Source: Colius striatus
Lineage: Eukaryota; Chordata; Aves; Coliiformes; Coliidae
Direction of reading: 5' to 3'
NCBI RefSeq assembly: GCF_028858725.1
Contig: NC_084781.1
Location: 1,744,513-1,808,512 of the forward strand
DNA length: 64,000 nt
Below the pieces are notes generated by a model. The model ran no database searches and had not been told where the DNA came from. It saw only the letters and a list, made by a program, of their open reading frames with translations. The translations under genes were made by a program, and so were the position numbers. This document shows, in pieces, positions 39,828 through 49,749 of this stretch. Position 1 is the stretch's first letter. Each line of letters starts with the position of its first letter.

Positions 39828-39861
39828 TACAGGCTGTTAAAAATTACAGGCTGTTAAAAAC
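39828..39861 (+). repeat. 17-bp tandem duplication
   Basis: TACAGGCTGTTAAAAAT and TACAGGCTGTTAAAAAC are adjacent, starting at 39828 and 39845. A small replication-slippage duplication with no further significance seen. Confidence 0.85.
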
Positions 39862-41329
39862 TTTATTAATGGGCCCTCCATGAAATGCCACATCTGACAG
39901 TAGTGAGTCAGGCTGTGTTTCAGCACACTTCAGTTGGAGCTCTGCTGCTTCCAAACACAGGATTGGGCATTTATAGAGGGGAACCTGATCCCAGAAAGGC
40001 ACTGCAGGATGCCATTCACAGTTATGATTAGAAATGTCCCAGGAATGCGTGGGGAAGGATGAGTGTACAGTCTGCCTCAGATAGTGCCAGCATGCTCTTT
40101 AGCTCTCTCAGAAGTAGCCAGATGGTATTGTCTGTTTTTTCCCAGTGATTTTAATTCGACAAGGTTGTCTTTTCCATGTGCTCAACAGTAACAGCTCATT
40201 CACTCAGGCTGGCTGCAGAGGGCCTGGCAGAGGGGGAACATCTGTGGGATTCTTTCAGGATTTGCTGCTGCCTCCCTTCCCCAGTGCTGGCATGCAACAG
40301 CCTACTGCAGCACTCCAACAACAGGGAATAACAGAGGGACACCAGCCTGGAACGTTTCACCCTCAGATCCAAATTTCCACTCCCATCAATTTCCATGCTC
40401 TGCAACTAAAGAATTTCTACTAGAGGTTTATCTTTCTCGTGCCAGTGAAGCAACTTTAAAGCTTTGAGATCATTATGTAAAGACATAATACCACTGCACT
40501 GCTAATAATATCATTAACTAGGCTTAAGTCAGTCAACTGGCTGAGTTTCATTTCCTCAGCTATGTGTCAGTTATCTCCACATAGCCTTTGATTATTCTTT
40601 TTTTCCCCCACAACGTGCAGACTTTGTGATTTTTCTGACGTACTTAGCTTTGAGTTTGATACACAAGGAGCCCTAACCCAGCCTAGGATCAATTGAATAT
40701 GTTTCTCTTAAGATTAAACTCTTACAGTTTAAATGCTGTTTTTAAAAGCCTTGCAACTACAAATTTTGCCAGAAGGGGGGACTGTAGCTCCATCTCCCAA
40801 CGCTCGAGCACAACTGGCAGGTACGTACTTACTAGAAGCTTTGGATTCACTTAGTCCTTTCCCTCTTGAGGCAGCTGCTGGAAAGAACTCTTGGTAACAC
40901 TCATAGTGGATTAATTATTCTATTAGATCAGTTTTACCAAAACCCAATGACCTAAGAATCACATCATGTCTGAAGGGACTTGATGTACTCATTTAAAGTC
41001 CTGACATTTTGAGTATTACAGATCCTGCTTGAAAGAATCATCTTGTGCTTTGTTTTTTTGTTCAGACTTTTGATGGTTTAGTTTCTCAGTTGATCTGACA
41101 GGGATGTGATTCTATTTCTAGTAACATAACTCAGGAAGCTGGTACTTAAAAGAGAGTGTCAGCACTACAAATCTTGCAGTGAATTACTGAGTGAGAAACA
41201 CTGTTTAGCTGCTTGAAGAGACTCTTTGGTGAGGCTCCATTTCAGAGGCGTTGACCGAGATGCAGGTCTCACACGTAAGGTGGCATCTTTTCACTTGTAC
41301 CTGCAGCTCTCCAGAGAGCTGTCTAAACA

Positions 41330-41450
41330 GAGAACAGCAACAAAGGTAAGGGTGTGTTGCAACTTTTCTGGGGTCACAGGGCTGGTAAGTGGCAGAGCCA
41401 GCAATTGCATCCATCTCCTGAAACAGAGTTGTTTGCAGATAGCACCGGGA
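41330..41450 (-). repeat. MIR-like SINE remnant, minus orientation
   Basis: The block GGGTCACAGGGCTGGTAAGT with GGCAGAGCCAGCAATTGCAT is a close match to the antisense MIR segment (aggtcacacagctggtaagtggcagagccaggatt). The upstream part, near AAGGTAAGGGTGTGTTGC, fits the aggttaagtgacttgcc segment loosely. Confidence 0.5.
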
Positions 41451-41639
41451 CACAGCAATGATCACTTATTAATTGTTCCATTTAGCAACAGATCCATTAT
41501 CTGTCTCTCCCATTTTGTTACTCCTCCATCCCCTCCCTTCACCCAGAATCTCAAACCACAACAACTTCTGTAGCTTTTTGGGGGGGAAGAGAAGCCTTCA
41601 GAGAGACTCACAGCCTTAAATGTAATGGAAACATTTGCT

Positions 41640-42010
41640 AATGAATGAGGCTTCGTTATACACGTTACAAGGAAGCACTGAATTGACAGTGACCACCGGA
41701 TAACAGGGTTTAATTAATAAATCTAGGTGGCGTCACATACACCCCAGGAAGGGATTACAGGGGTTAATGTGTCTGTCTGTTGGACTTTTATGGAAGAGTT
41801 GTGTTGCCTGTCTTTTAACATGAATAACCCGCGTGTCTGTGACCCAACACTTGCAAAAGGGAGAGTCGATTGCTTGTGAGAACACAGCGGCCCTGTCTGG
41901 GTGTTTGAACACGGGTTGGATGGCATCTGAGGCTGAAGCAGACCAAAGGGACATTTGTTTTCTTGTCTCTTTAGCCAGCATCTGGCTTTCTACGGTGCTG
42001 TCTATTGTAA
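41640..42010. promoter_or_regulatory. CpG-retaining block, candidate distal regulatory element
   Basis: More than ten CpGs fall in about 370 bp of otherwise CpG-poor intergenic DNA (for example GCTTCGTTATACACGTTAC, ACCACCGGATAACAGGG, GGTGGCGTCACATAC, AACCCGCGTGTC, GAGTCGATTG, AACACGGGTTGG, TACGGTG). They are mixed with homeodomain-type TTTAATTAATAAA at 41709-41721. It does not meet usual CpG-island density. Position is about 7.5 kb upstream of the BARX2 start. Confidence 0.35.
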
Positions 42011-42408
42011 CCACACACACCACGCTGTGTTTGACAAGCAGTCTTGCTCAAACTGCATTTTAATGACCAGTTCTTTAGTGCCTCAGACTGTCAGCACCCA
42101 CCACAACAATACTAGCAAGCTTGAGCAGCAGGATATGCAAAACAGGGATTCTCAGCTGATAGGTAACTTCATTGAAAAATTAGTGAAGCAGTGCTAACCT
42201 ACTTCTACCTACCATTAAAACAGCAGCTTCATATCCAATGGAAGCAAGGCTCTGGAGATCCCACTAAAGTCTATCATGGAAGACAGATTATTGTTACTCT
42301 GAGCTGCAAGCCTCAAGTCTGCAGTGTAATGTGAAAAGGTCAGAAAGAGTCCAGGACTTCTGGTCAGTCTGTGTTTTGATAACATTGTCATCCTGTTTGC
42401 ATGTATTT

Positions 42409-42640
42409 AGAATCATAGAATGGTGGGGGTTGGAAGGGACCTTCAGAGCTCATCCAGTCCAACCCCCCTGCAGAAGCAGCTCCCACTTAGATCAGGTCAC
42501 ACAGGAATGTGTCCAGGTTGATCTTGAAGAGCTCCAAGGAAGGAGCCTCCACAGCCTCCCTGGGCAGCCTGGGCCAGGGCTCCCTCACCTCACAGTAAAA
42601 GAGTTTTTTCTTAAACAGAACTTTTGGTGTTCCAGCTGAG
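42409..42640 (-). mobile_element. CR1 LINE 3' fragment, minus orientation
   Basis: It begins with AGAATCATAGAATGGTG, the reverse complement of the CR1 terminal octamer region, then GGTTGGAAGGGACCTTCAGA, CATCCAGTCCAACCCCCCTG and CCTCCCTGGGCAGCCTGGGC. Similarity fades after the T-rich stretch near 42605-42640. It is one of the less diverged copies in the window, and only the untranslated 3' part is present. Confidence 0.92.
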
Positions 42641-45600
42641 ACATCTGAGGGAAGGAACTTGAAGGTGCTCCTTAAATGCAAGGGGACACATGTCTCAGTT
42701 GTTTGATGTCCTGCTCCCCACTTACACTGATAACACAGTAAAAGCTCTGGGGCTTAACCATTGGCACCAGGGGCTTAACAGCTGTGTGTATTTTAATGTC
42801 CTAATTATACTGAGTGGCAATTGAATTATAGCTGCTTTCCCCCTGCATCTCATGGGTACTAGCTTCTTTGTCTGAACCCTGGGCTGAGGGCAGGGCTTGT
42901 GCCTGGGATCATCCACAACTCTCTGTCTGCAAACATGTTGCAGCAAATGGAAGTGAGGCAGAGCCTGTTCTTGTGGAGGTGAGCAGTGGCACAACCTGAT
43001 TGATTGCAGATTCCTGTGGGTGCCTTGGCTGTTGTTAAGCAATCCAGAGCGTGACACATTTGCTTCCAGAAGGGCACTGGTGCAGACAGGTCATCCTTCA
43101 AGACCAAATAGTTTAGTCCCAAGCTACTCTGAGGGATCAGGCTCTGCTGCTTGGAAGTCTCTGCCCTTTTCTTAGCATTAGGCAAGGGAAGCCCTAGCCT
43201 TACCTGTGAACCCTGGAGACCCAGCTACAGTAGGTTCTGGTATGTTCCATTACTTAATCGACTTCTAGAACCTCTGTCTCTCCTTTTCTTTTGTCCTTGT
43301 ATTAATTAAGCAGCAGTCTATATACACCAGTGAATTGCAGTGGCACAGTGCCTGGACAAGTGAAGAGCAAGACCTGGACACTTGTACTGTACTGGGATGG
43401 TGTAGCTGGGCTTAAAGGGAAGTCTGAGTGATCTGTGTAGGACACACAGCATCTGGGCTCCCTCTGGGGACAGTGGGCTTGGTACACTAAGATCCATCTA
43501 CAGGTTTGGATTTGGGATCCTGGAGGGCCTAGAATGATGAAGTCTGTCTAGAAACCATTTGTAAAGATCAGTACTTGATGCCATCAATAACTCCCCCTGG
43601 GCTTCTTGCAGGCTGAGATAGTGGCAGATTGTCAGAATTACTTAACGTCCTGGAACACCACCCATTCCAGTATGAATAGGCTTCTTGTGTACAACTCACA
43701 TGATCATGGTGTTTTTCTGGTGTCTCTATGGAGACTGGAGACATTCTTCTGGTCTATTGGTTTGGGATCTGTTTTTTTCTTTCTCTACTTTCAGGTAAAT
43801 TGTCTTGTAGAGAAAAAAACACCCCAATAAACCAAACATATCATCCTTGTGGGTAACAAATAAAGCATCAGTGATGGAACACCCAAACATCCTGACTTGT
43901 TTTATAGAAGGAGTTGGAAATATTTTGATCTTTCCCTTTTTTTTTAACACACTACCATCCAGCTTGGCAGAGATTTAGCAAGCCTTGTGCAAAAAAGAAT
44001 TGGCCTTAGGCAAAGCTGGATGAAGCAGTGAGCATTCCATGTGGATCCTCATCCAAATGAGGCCGGAGTGCGGATTAGAGAGTGAAGCAATGTTAGATTT
44101 TGGGGAGATTTCCATGCCAAAAATTGGAGGAGGTTTTTTTTAAGATGTTCCAATCCCAAACACTCTCATTCCCATGAGATCAGATGCTTCTCCTTACCAT
44201 TGGCTCCAGTCCCTCTAGGAAAGTGAGATCTTTTTGTTACCTTGGCCATATTAAAATAGGTGTCTCTGTTTTCATTGGCACCTTGGAGAGGACAGCAATG
44301 TGTGCAGGATGATGGTTATGCAGTGTGGAGTTCCCCTGGAGAAATGTATGCATTGTCTTATTCATACCTGGGATGAACAGCAGAGGACCATGCCCATCTG
44401 TCCTGACCAAATGGAACCCTCAGGTGTTGTGCTTAGGACAGCAGCTCAGGATGACACAGAAGGTTCACTGTGCATTCCTGGTTGCCGCTCCCAAACTCCT
44501 CAGCCCTAGTTTACAAATCCCAATTCTAGCCTCTTAGCTATAGCATGAAAAAACACATCCTCACTTGCTGAAAGAAGCCATATGTTTCTTGGCTCAAACT
44601 CAGGTGTATGTGGTATCTATACAACACCCAGAAAATCAGAGCCACCCCATAAATATCTCTGTAAATGCCTTCAGTTCTGCCAGTGAGTCTGCCTGAGGAT
44701 TCATAATGATTTATTTGATCCGGTTTGGTACGTTCTTTGGTGCCCTGCAAAGGCAACATCCCCAGTGAGCTCATGGAAATCACTCCAACCACCACTGCCA
44801 ATGACATTTTAGTCACAGCAGAGCCTAGGAAAGGCAAAGCTGTTCAGGTGTTGTGCACTTGTGCAAAGAGGTAGCTGGAAGAACACGAAGCCGCTGTCTT
44901 GCAGCCCCTGGTGCCGTTGTGCGGAAACAAATGGAGGTCACAAGAGGAAAATGCTGGTATTTAGGGTGTGCTCCCTGCCTGCAGAGTGCATGATGTTGAG
45001 TGAGGTCTGGCATCTGTCCTGAGCATTAACAGAGGGAGACTCTGCCTCAGTTTATCTGCATGTAGGTCTAAAACGATACACGTCCTTTCTAAGGGGCTTC
45101 ACCATTTGTTGGATGAGCTTTGTGGTTTGTGCACTCTGAGCCTATCAGCACTGATAAAAACTGTTATTAGCTGTACTGGTACTTTAAAGCAGAGCATCTT
45201 AACTAATTTGGGGACTAGCCAATGGTTTCATTCACATGACATACACAAATGAAAGCTATGAATACCATTATACCCTATTTCTAGATATTTTCTAAGCAGA
45301 TGAGATTAGGTTTAGGGCCCATGGCAGAGCAAGAAATGAAACAAAGGTGTCTCAATCGATAGTTCACACTTCAGTATCATTTTACTGACAAGTAACTCAA
45401 GCCTTGCTTTATTCTGACCACACCAAGGGCTACCTTGTAGTGTTGCAGCTGTGACACCAGGTCTGTCCATTAAGGGACAAAGCCTGGTGGTGAAGCCAGG
45501 GCTGGTTTGGACCACACAGGTGCTGTAGCATCCCAGCAGGGCAGGAGGAATAGGAGGAGTATCAGTCGGGCTCAGGGTGAGGTCCGTTGACACTCAGAGA

Positions 45601-47615
45601 GACTGCAGACAGATTTAAAGGTGGCAGGTGAAGACAGAAGAAGAGTTCCCTGGCCAATGCCATTTTTCTCTGGCATCAGGTAGATACTAGAAACTCACTT
45701 GTGTGAGGTGAATGCTGGGATCTTTTACTCCAAGGGACTTCCATGCGCTGACACTTTCACACTGAGAGGGCAAGGCCTCTGGACTCCCTTGGTTTTAGCC
45801 ACATACTTGCTTTCTCTATTGTGGATCAGGTATCAAGCCCAATGTCATGCTGAAAAAGGCATTCACTTAAGATCAGAGTGTTGGTGTTGAACAGGATTGG
45901 TTTTGTGTGTATGTATCTATTTCCAAAGGTGGTTGCATTTCTCTACAAAAGGGACTTTTCTAGTAATTAAACTTTATAACATCAGGGGCTTGCAAAAGGC
46001 ATCATTGCCCTTTTGACAAGGAAAAGGAATTCAGAATGAGAACTGATGCACTTTAAGGCTTGGGCACTTTTTTTGGGACGGATTTTGCATTTAAAATTCT
46101 TGTTTGAGTGTGAAAACCAGAGAGCTGAGACCCCCCAGCTGGAACTCCTCTCCTTAGGCAAAGGATCCCAGTGTATCAATACAGAAACAAGCAATCACAA
46201 CCAGCTAACCCTTCCATCAGCAGAGCCAGGTACTTGGTTACTACCTAAATAACACATTAGCTTAATTCTTATGGCCTTAATCACCATCTTACAGTAATGC
46301 TTGTGCTGGGACTAAACAAGTCTACTCTAAGGTGCTTAATCATTTTCCTGAGGTGCACAGCACCAGTGGGGTTTCAGCACACAAAAAGTGCCTGGTAGCA
46401 CAAATTGTCTCCAAATTAAAGCAAGCTGTCTCCAGAAACCTTGGTTCAGAAAGGCTCCTGCTGTTACCTTTTCTGATTGAACACAATTGCCCTCCTGGAG
46501 GATCTACTTTCAGTTCTCTGGTGGAGGGCTGAACTGTGTGCTCTTCATCCCCAACAACCCGTGGCTGACTGACAAGCTCAGAGCAGTGCATTTTCTTCCT
46601 CAATTGTGATACTACTTTCACACATGAAAAAATTCCTCTGGTCAGGGAATTGCAGGATGGTGCCCCTTGGATTCATTCCCCCTTCCCTCTTGGAAAAGGG
46701 CATGTGCAGAAATCCTGGTAACTTGCTGTCACGCTGCCGTTTGTGCAGGTGTGGAGCTCACACACACAAACTGCCTCAAGTCTTGTGCCTTCCAGTCCTT
46801 CCCTAACGTGCCTTTCCCTTCCCACCCTCCCATACGGCCCCATTTCTCATCCATTAAAGAAACCTCAGGGAGAAGTACTTATCAGCAAGGCTGTCCTCCA
46901 TGGGAAGAGTACCAGGGGCTCCAACAGCTGCTGGGGGTTTGAGTCCCCTTGGCAGATGTTTGCTATTCCAGCCACTTCATTAATTTTGGAAACAAAACCC
47001 CTGATTATTCCTGACCAAAGCAACCCCCTTTTTGATTGACAGCCAGTGTGTGTTTCATACAACATAACCCACTGTATTGCTCTGGCCACTGGGTTGGGGT
47101 TTTAAATGAAATAAGTGAAAGAAAGAAAGTTTCTAGAGCTCTCAGAGTGTGTTAATCCCATTTGCCAGCTCATCTCGCTGGGCTCTGGTGTTTCTAGAGA
47201 AGCAGCAGAAGTGCCAGCCCTACATCTCTGGATATCCAGCCCTTTAGATGTGAGAAATGGTTAAAGACAAGAGGAGGGGGCTCCTGTCCTGTGGTCAGTT
47301 GTGTGTGAGTGAGGCGAGACGGACGTTTTCTTCCCCTCTTCGTTTCTGGGCTGCCTCTAGTCAGGCTGCCTCTAGTCATGGAAGACTCCTTGATTTAACA
47401 GTGCTTGCACCGGTGCTCTCAAGTTAGGAAACGTTCCTCTGCTGTGTCTTGTCATGTTTTGCAAAGCCACTAAATGTGAAATGGAGTTGGGGTGTGGGTA
47501 GGGGGGCTGCAGCTACTGCCCAGACACCGAGGAAACACGGTGGGACAAAAGAGATTTGTCGCAACTTCGGGATTTCAGCTAGTGGCTTGCTCGGGACCTT
47601 GCCTCAGAAATATCC

Positions 47616-47670
47616 TTTGCATTAATTACCAGCGAGTACTAATTGCTCGAGTGAATGTGATCGGTAATTA
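47616..47670. promoter_or_regulatory. Cluster of homeodomain and octamer-like sites upstream of BARX2
   Basis: Within 55 bp there are an octamer-like motif fused to a paired TAAT motif (TTTGCATTAATTA, 47616-47628), TAATTG at 47640 and TAATTA at 47665. Between them are CpG-containing segments that have not decayed. This is a plausible proximal enhancer, possibly bound by BARX2 itself or other homeodomain factors. No conservation data are available here. Confidence 0.4.
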
Positions 47671-49024
47671 TGTTTCCTCCGAAAAAAAGTCTGAAAAAAG
47701 AAGCAAAGCGAGTGTGCTCCTAAAATGTTTTGGGTGTGAATTCCGAAGTGAGTGTTCCTAAAGCTGCATTCGGAACGAAGTCAGCTCATCTCCTTAAATA
47801 GCTGGAGTTTGTTTAGGAATTAAAGCGATGGTTTCATTTAAAAGAGAGTTATACCATCGGGGGGGAAAAGTCCTTGAACTCCTTAGTTGTTAAAATCCTG
47901 TTTGCAAGGTCACTTTAGTTCAAACTGAAAGAAACCCATTTCCAACTAATTTCCTTTCAATGAGAACACCGTTCCAACGGTTTAACGAGCAGAACGCCTT
48001 GTTTTCTCTTTTAACAGAGTTTTACCGTGCTGTGTTTTACAAAAGTTTGTAAGAACAACACAAGTTCAAAGGCTGTATCAGAAGTATTGTATTTCCTCGC
48101 CTCTGCCTCCCAGTTTTAACTGTGGGGACAACGCGACTTTCGTTTTAGCGCTCTCCCAAACGAACTTCTCTCCGAAATTAAAGCCGACGGCTAACTTGTG
48201 ATCAAGAAAAAGGGAAACAGCGCTTTTAACAAACGAGGGTGAAGATAATTTGTTGCTTTTAGAGAGCTTAAAAAAACCAACCTCATAGATCAACAAAGTA
48301 AAAGTTGCTCAAATTGTTTGCGGGAGGTTGAGGCGGTTGTTGCCGTTTGCAAAAGCGGACGGAGTTTAATGACTGTAAATTGTTTGGTGCCATTTGGGTC
48401 ACCAAAGCTTGAATACTACAGGGTGGCTGATAACGTTTTGCAGATAATACTTAAATCCTTGTAGGAAGCCTCAAATATTAGGGGGAGGGGGGAACATCTC
48501 CGTAATGAGCCTCGCCTTTACCCGTTTAAAGTTTGCGGCGAACTGGTTGTTTCTGGTAAATTATACAGCGAGCGCTTGAATCGGCCGCACAACTCCTGAT
48601 AATGAGGTGTCTTAAACCACGCTGACTCCAAACGAGGGCTAAACCCTTCTGTCTGACAGCCGTGCTCCCTGCAGATCGGGACACCGCAGAGCCGAGACAT
48701 AAATCGCCGGCTCTCAGCCCGCCAGGCGAAACAGCTTTGGAGGAGCGGGGAGAGCTCCGCGCTCCCTCCACGCTGCCGGAGGGCTACGGGGAGAGCTACG
48801 GGGAGAGCTCGTCCTCACCAAAGAATCCAGCAGAGACAAGCGGCTGTCTGACAGTCATTCACCTCTGGCCGTGAGAGCAGCCCAGGGACCTGGTAACGCC
48901 GCGGTTGCTTCAGCAAGGCCCCTAGAATGCTCTTTTTCCTCCCCTCTGCCGCTCTCCAGCACTTTGTGACTGAGGAATGGGTTTGATACCCGTCGGAGGA
49001 AGCTCAGGAACAGACACTTTCCTG

Positions 49025-49078
49025 ACAGACTCGATGATCTTAAAGATCATTTGCAACCCAAACGATTCTAATGATTTG
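49025..49078 (+). repeat. CR1 LINE 3'-terminal relic in the BARX2 proximal promoter
   Basis: The sequence GACTCGATGATCTTAAAG, then a diverged CCAACC-like stretch, then ACGATTCTAATGATT matches the CR1 3' end (family form: GACTCGATGATCTTAAAGGTC, then ATTCTATGATTC). Only about 54 bp survive. The copy is old, ends about 325 bp upstream of the BARX2 TATA box, and still keeps two CpGs. Confidence 0.7.
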
Positions 49079-49349
49079 TGGGATGTGCACTTTGGATTTT
49101 TTAAAGTAATTACGGGCTGGGGAAGAGGGGTGGAGAGAGAAGGGGGGGAGAGGAAAAAGCCAACCCCAATCTGGAGCCCTTCCAGTTTTTGCACCAAAAA
49201 AAAACCCCAACCCAACCAAAAAGGCGAGCGAGCAAGCGAGACACACACCCCAGCTCTTAAAATAGCGAGCAGGGAGGGGAGAGGATGGCGGGATCCTCCC
49301 CGCCCGGCGCAGGGCAACAATGGTGCTCGGCGGGGAGCAGCGGCCGCCC

Positions 49350-49359
49350 TGATTGACAG
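49350..49359 (+). promoter_or_regulatory. PBX/PREP-MEIS type composite site
   Basis: TGATTGACAG joins a PBX half-site (TGATTGA) to a MEIS/PREP core (TGACAG). This is the well-known high-affinity site for PBX-MEIS/PREP heterodimers. It sits 9 bp upstream of the CArG box and 44 bp upstream of the TATA box. The function is inferred from the motif and its position. Confidence 0.6.
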
Positions 49360-49368
49360 CCGGAGCGT

Positions 49369-49378
49369 CCTAAAAAGG
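49369..49378. promoter_or_regulatory. Perfect CArG box (SRF site) in the BARX2 promoter
   Basis: CCTAAAAAGG fits the SRF consensus CC(A/T)6GG exactly. It lies 25 bp upstream of the TATA box in otherwise GC-rich sequence, where an A/T run of six is unlikely by chance. SRF drives muscle and immediate-early genes, and BARX2 proteins are known to work with SRF on smooth-muscle promoters, so feedback regulation is a reasonable inference. Binding is not shown. Confidence 0.62.
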
Positions 49379-49403
49379 CCGTGGAGAGATGCTTATCGGC
49401 AGG

Positions 49404-49412
49404 TTTATATAG
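49404..49412 (+). promoter_or_regulatory. TATA box of the BARX2 promoter
   Basis: TTTATATAG lies 160 bp upstream of the BARX2 ATG inside the CpG island and is the only good TATA element near exon 1. A TATA box in a CpG island is typical of tissue-restricted developmental genes. It predicts initiation near 49435. Confidence 0.72.
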
Positions 49413-49434
49413 CGGGGGAGCCCGGCGCTGCGGA

Positions 49435-49571
49435 GCGCGGCGGGGAGCGGTGCCGAGCGCAGCACGCAGCGGGGAGGCGGCGGCAGCCGGAGGCAGCGCT
49501 CGGAGGCGCGGGGCCGATGCTCGCCGGCCGCGGCCCTGGCAGCCCCCCGCAGCCCCGGGGCCGGCCCCGCC
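49435..49571 (+). other. BARX2: Predicted BARX2 5' UTR, with an overlapping upstream ORF
   Basis: The transcription start is inferred about 30 bp downstream of the TATA box at 49404, so the left edge is approximate. The leader is very GC-rich. It holds one upstream ATG at 49517 in weak context (C at -3), out of frame with the BARX2 start. Its frame has no stop before the exon 1 donor, so in the spliced mRNA it would overlap the main ORF. This could lower translation through leaky scanning. Confidence 0.6.
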
Positions 49572-49749
49572 ATGCAGTGCCAGCCCCCGCCGCGGCCCGG
49601 CCGCCCCAAGGCAGGCAGGCGGCGCTACAAGACCTTCATGATCGACGAGATCCTCTCCAAGGAGACCTGCGATTACTTCGAGAAACTTTCCCTCTACTCC
49701 GTGTGTCCGTCTCTGCTGGTCCGGCCCAAGCCGCTGCACTCTTGCGCCG
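49572..49749 (+). CDS. BARX2: BARX2 homeobox transcription factor, coding part of exon 1 (partial gene)
   Basis: Seen: ATG at 49572, then 59 codons plus one base, ending at a strong donor (G|GTAAGC, intron starts 49750), so intron 1 is in phase 1. Residues 16-58 (RRRYKTFMIDEILSK onward, through CDYFEKLSLYSVCPS to RPKPLHSC) closely match the N-terminus of vertebrate BARX2. The first 15 residues are proline/arginine-rich and diverge from the mammalian protein. FMIDEIL at residues 22-28 is the conserved N-terminal hydrophobic FIL/eh1-like motif associated with repression. Known: BARX2 is a nuclear Bar-class homeodomain protein of about 280 residues acting in muscle, cartilage and epithelial development. 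The homeodomain is in later exons, and no homeodomain-coding frame exists between 49750 and 64000, so the gene continues past the window. The start is chosen for a purine at -3 and alignment with the family start. BARX1 is less likely, because the sequence after the FIL motif reads as BARX2. Confidence 0.94.

Larger units (their letters stand above)
38390..47180. other. Intergenic stretch upstream of BARX2, no gene recognised
   Basis: It contains the MIR-like remnant at 41330, the CpG-retaining block at 41640-42010, the CR1 copy at 42409 and small duplications. An open frame at 43612-43794 has splice-like ends but is best explained by a T-rich run. Nothing else supports a gene. Confidence 0.55.
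47185..49400. other. BARX2 upstream flank, no gene seen
   Basis: CpG density rises steadily towards BARX2, especially after 48100. No convincing exon is visible. Short tandem duplications occur at 47349-47378 (15 bp unit, two copies) and 48784-48807 (12 bp unit CTACGGGGAGAG, two copies). The homeodomain cluster at 47616, the CR1 relic at 49025 and the promoter motifs are listed separately. Confidence 0.6.

Noticed and set aside
43612..43794. Exon-like 183-bp frame with acceptor and donor and an apparent membrane segment
   Set aside because: The hydrophobic segment is the translation of a T-rich run that also looks like a polypyrimidine tract. Its phase does not fit the candidate exon at 38193, and 61 open codons are not rare in this much DNA.
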